This document shows positions 63,551-64,000 of a DNA stretch of 64,000 nt, one piece after another. Positions within the stretch are counted from its first letter, which is position 1, and every line of letters starts with the position of its first letter. Below the pieces are notes generated by a model that made no database searches, was not told the origin of the DNA, and saw only the letters and a list, made by a program, of their open reading frames with translations. Location of the stretch: NCBI RefSeq assembly GCF_901521055.1, contig NZ_CABEGA010000015.1:1-64000 (forward strand). The letters run 5' to 3'. The DNA comes from Cellulomonas hominis (GTDB taxonomy: Bacteria > Actinomycetota > Actinomycetes > Actinomycetales > Cellulomonadaceae). Both the position numbers and the translations under genes were made by a program.

Positions 63551-64000
63551 ATGTGTGGAATCGTCGGGTACGTCGGGGACCATCAGCCGGACGGGCAGCC
63601 GCTCGGGGTCGTGATGGAGGGCCTGCGCCGCCTGGAGTACCGCGGGTACGACTCGGCCGGCGTCGCCCTGGTGACCGGTGCGGGCGGCCTGGCGACCGCG
63701 AAGAAGGCGGGCAAGCTCGCGAACCTCGCGGCCGTGCTCGACGCCGAGCCGCTGCCGGGCGCGACCGCGGGCATCGGGCACACGCGGTGGGCCACGCACG
63801 GCGGCCCGACCGACGTGAACGCGCACCCGCACGTCGCCGGCGGGGTGGCGCTGATCCACAACGGCATCGTCGAGAACTTCGCCCTCCTGAAGGAGGAGCT
63901 CGTCGCCGACGGCGCCGTGCTGCTCTCGGAGACCGACACCGAGGTCGTCGCGCACCTGGTCGCCCGCGCCTACGCCGAGGTCAAGGACCTGGGCGAGGCG
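63551..64000 (+). CDS. glmS: Glutamine-fructose-6-phosphate aminotransferase, 5' part (cut by window end)
   Basis: First 150 codons, open at the window edge. Makes glucosamine-6-phosphate, the substrate of GlmM. After Met removal the catalytic nucleophile is Cys2 in MCGIVGYVG; RRLEYRGYDSAGVAL, HTRWATHGGPTDVNAHPH and HNGIVENF are the glutaminase-domain motifs. The isomerase half lies beyond the window. No frameshift in the visible part. Confidence 0.96.
   Translation, partial: MCGIVGYVGDHQPDGQPLGVVMEGLRRLEYRGYDSAGVALVTGAGGLATAKKAGKLANLAAVLDAEPLPGATAGIGHTRWATHGGPTDVNAHPHVAGGVALIHNGIVENFALLKEELVADGAVLLSETDTEVVAHLVARAYAEVKDLGEA

Overview
The window is very GC-rich DNA from an actinobacterium, most likely a Micrococcales member close to Cellulomonas. 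This is inferred from gene order, codon bias, Lys/Ala-rich ribosomal protein tails, the zinc-type S14, and a LAXTG (class E) sorting signal. No 16S rRNA or other taxonomic marker was available to confirm it.

Layout. (1) 1-248 is homopolymeric G/C sequence without a believable gene. (2) 249-10088 holds a secreted subtilisin-like protease (minus strand), a membrane-anchored VanY-type D,D-carboxypeptidase, an OsmC peroxiredoxin and a large FAD/Fe-S dehydrogenase. (3) 10100-24231 holds rplJ-rplL with an L10-type leader, rpoB-rpoC, then rpsL-rpsG-fusA-tuf. (4) 24247-26060 is a small accessory patch: a lipoprotein, an AbiEi/DUF559-like protein and repeat arrays. (5) 26200-39414 is the S10-spc block from rpsJ to rplO, then secY-adk-map. 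(6) 39618-48224 is one giant LAXTG-anchored surface protein lying exactly between map and infA. (7) 48480-51991 is infA-rpmJ-rpsM-rpsK-rpoA-rplQ (no rpsD here). (8) 52092-64000 holds an alpha/beta hydrolase, a polyphosphate-glucokinase-like ROK protein, truA, a DUF5709 protein, an ABC-F ATPase, rplM-rpsI, glmM-def, a DedA protein, a lipoprotein, coaA and the 5' part of glmS.

Most genes serve transcription and translation: RNA polymerase subunits, more than 30 ribosomal proteins, EF-G, EF-Tu, IF-1, and the nascent-chain enzymes methionine aminopeptidase and peptide deformylase. SecY exports proteins such as the protease and the surface adhesin. GlmS and GlmM feed amino sugars to peptidoglycan, which VanY trims. 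Each transcription block ends in a strong GC hairpin without a clear U-tract and starts with sigma-70-type promoters and long leaders.

The features most worth a second look are: the giant surface protein inserted at the map/infA junction; a family of 19-bp intergenic tandem repeats that end in a hairpin; a 25-nt hairpin motif shared by the rpsL and rpsJ leaders; a hairpin shared by the rpoC and rplN upstream regions; charged extensions on L15 and L17; and a run of genes with a -10 box only 6-8 nt from the start codon, as expected for leaderless mRNAs.
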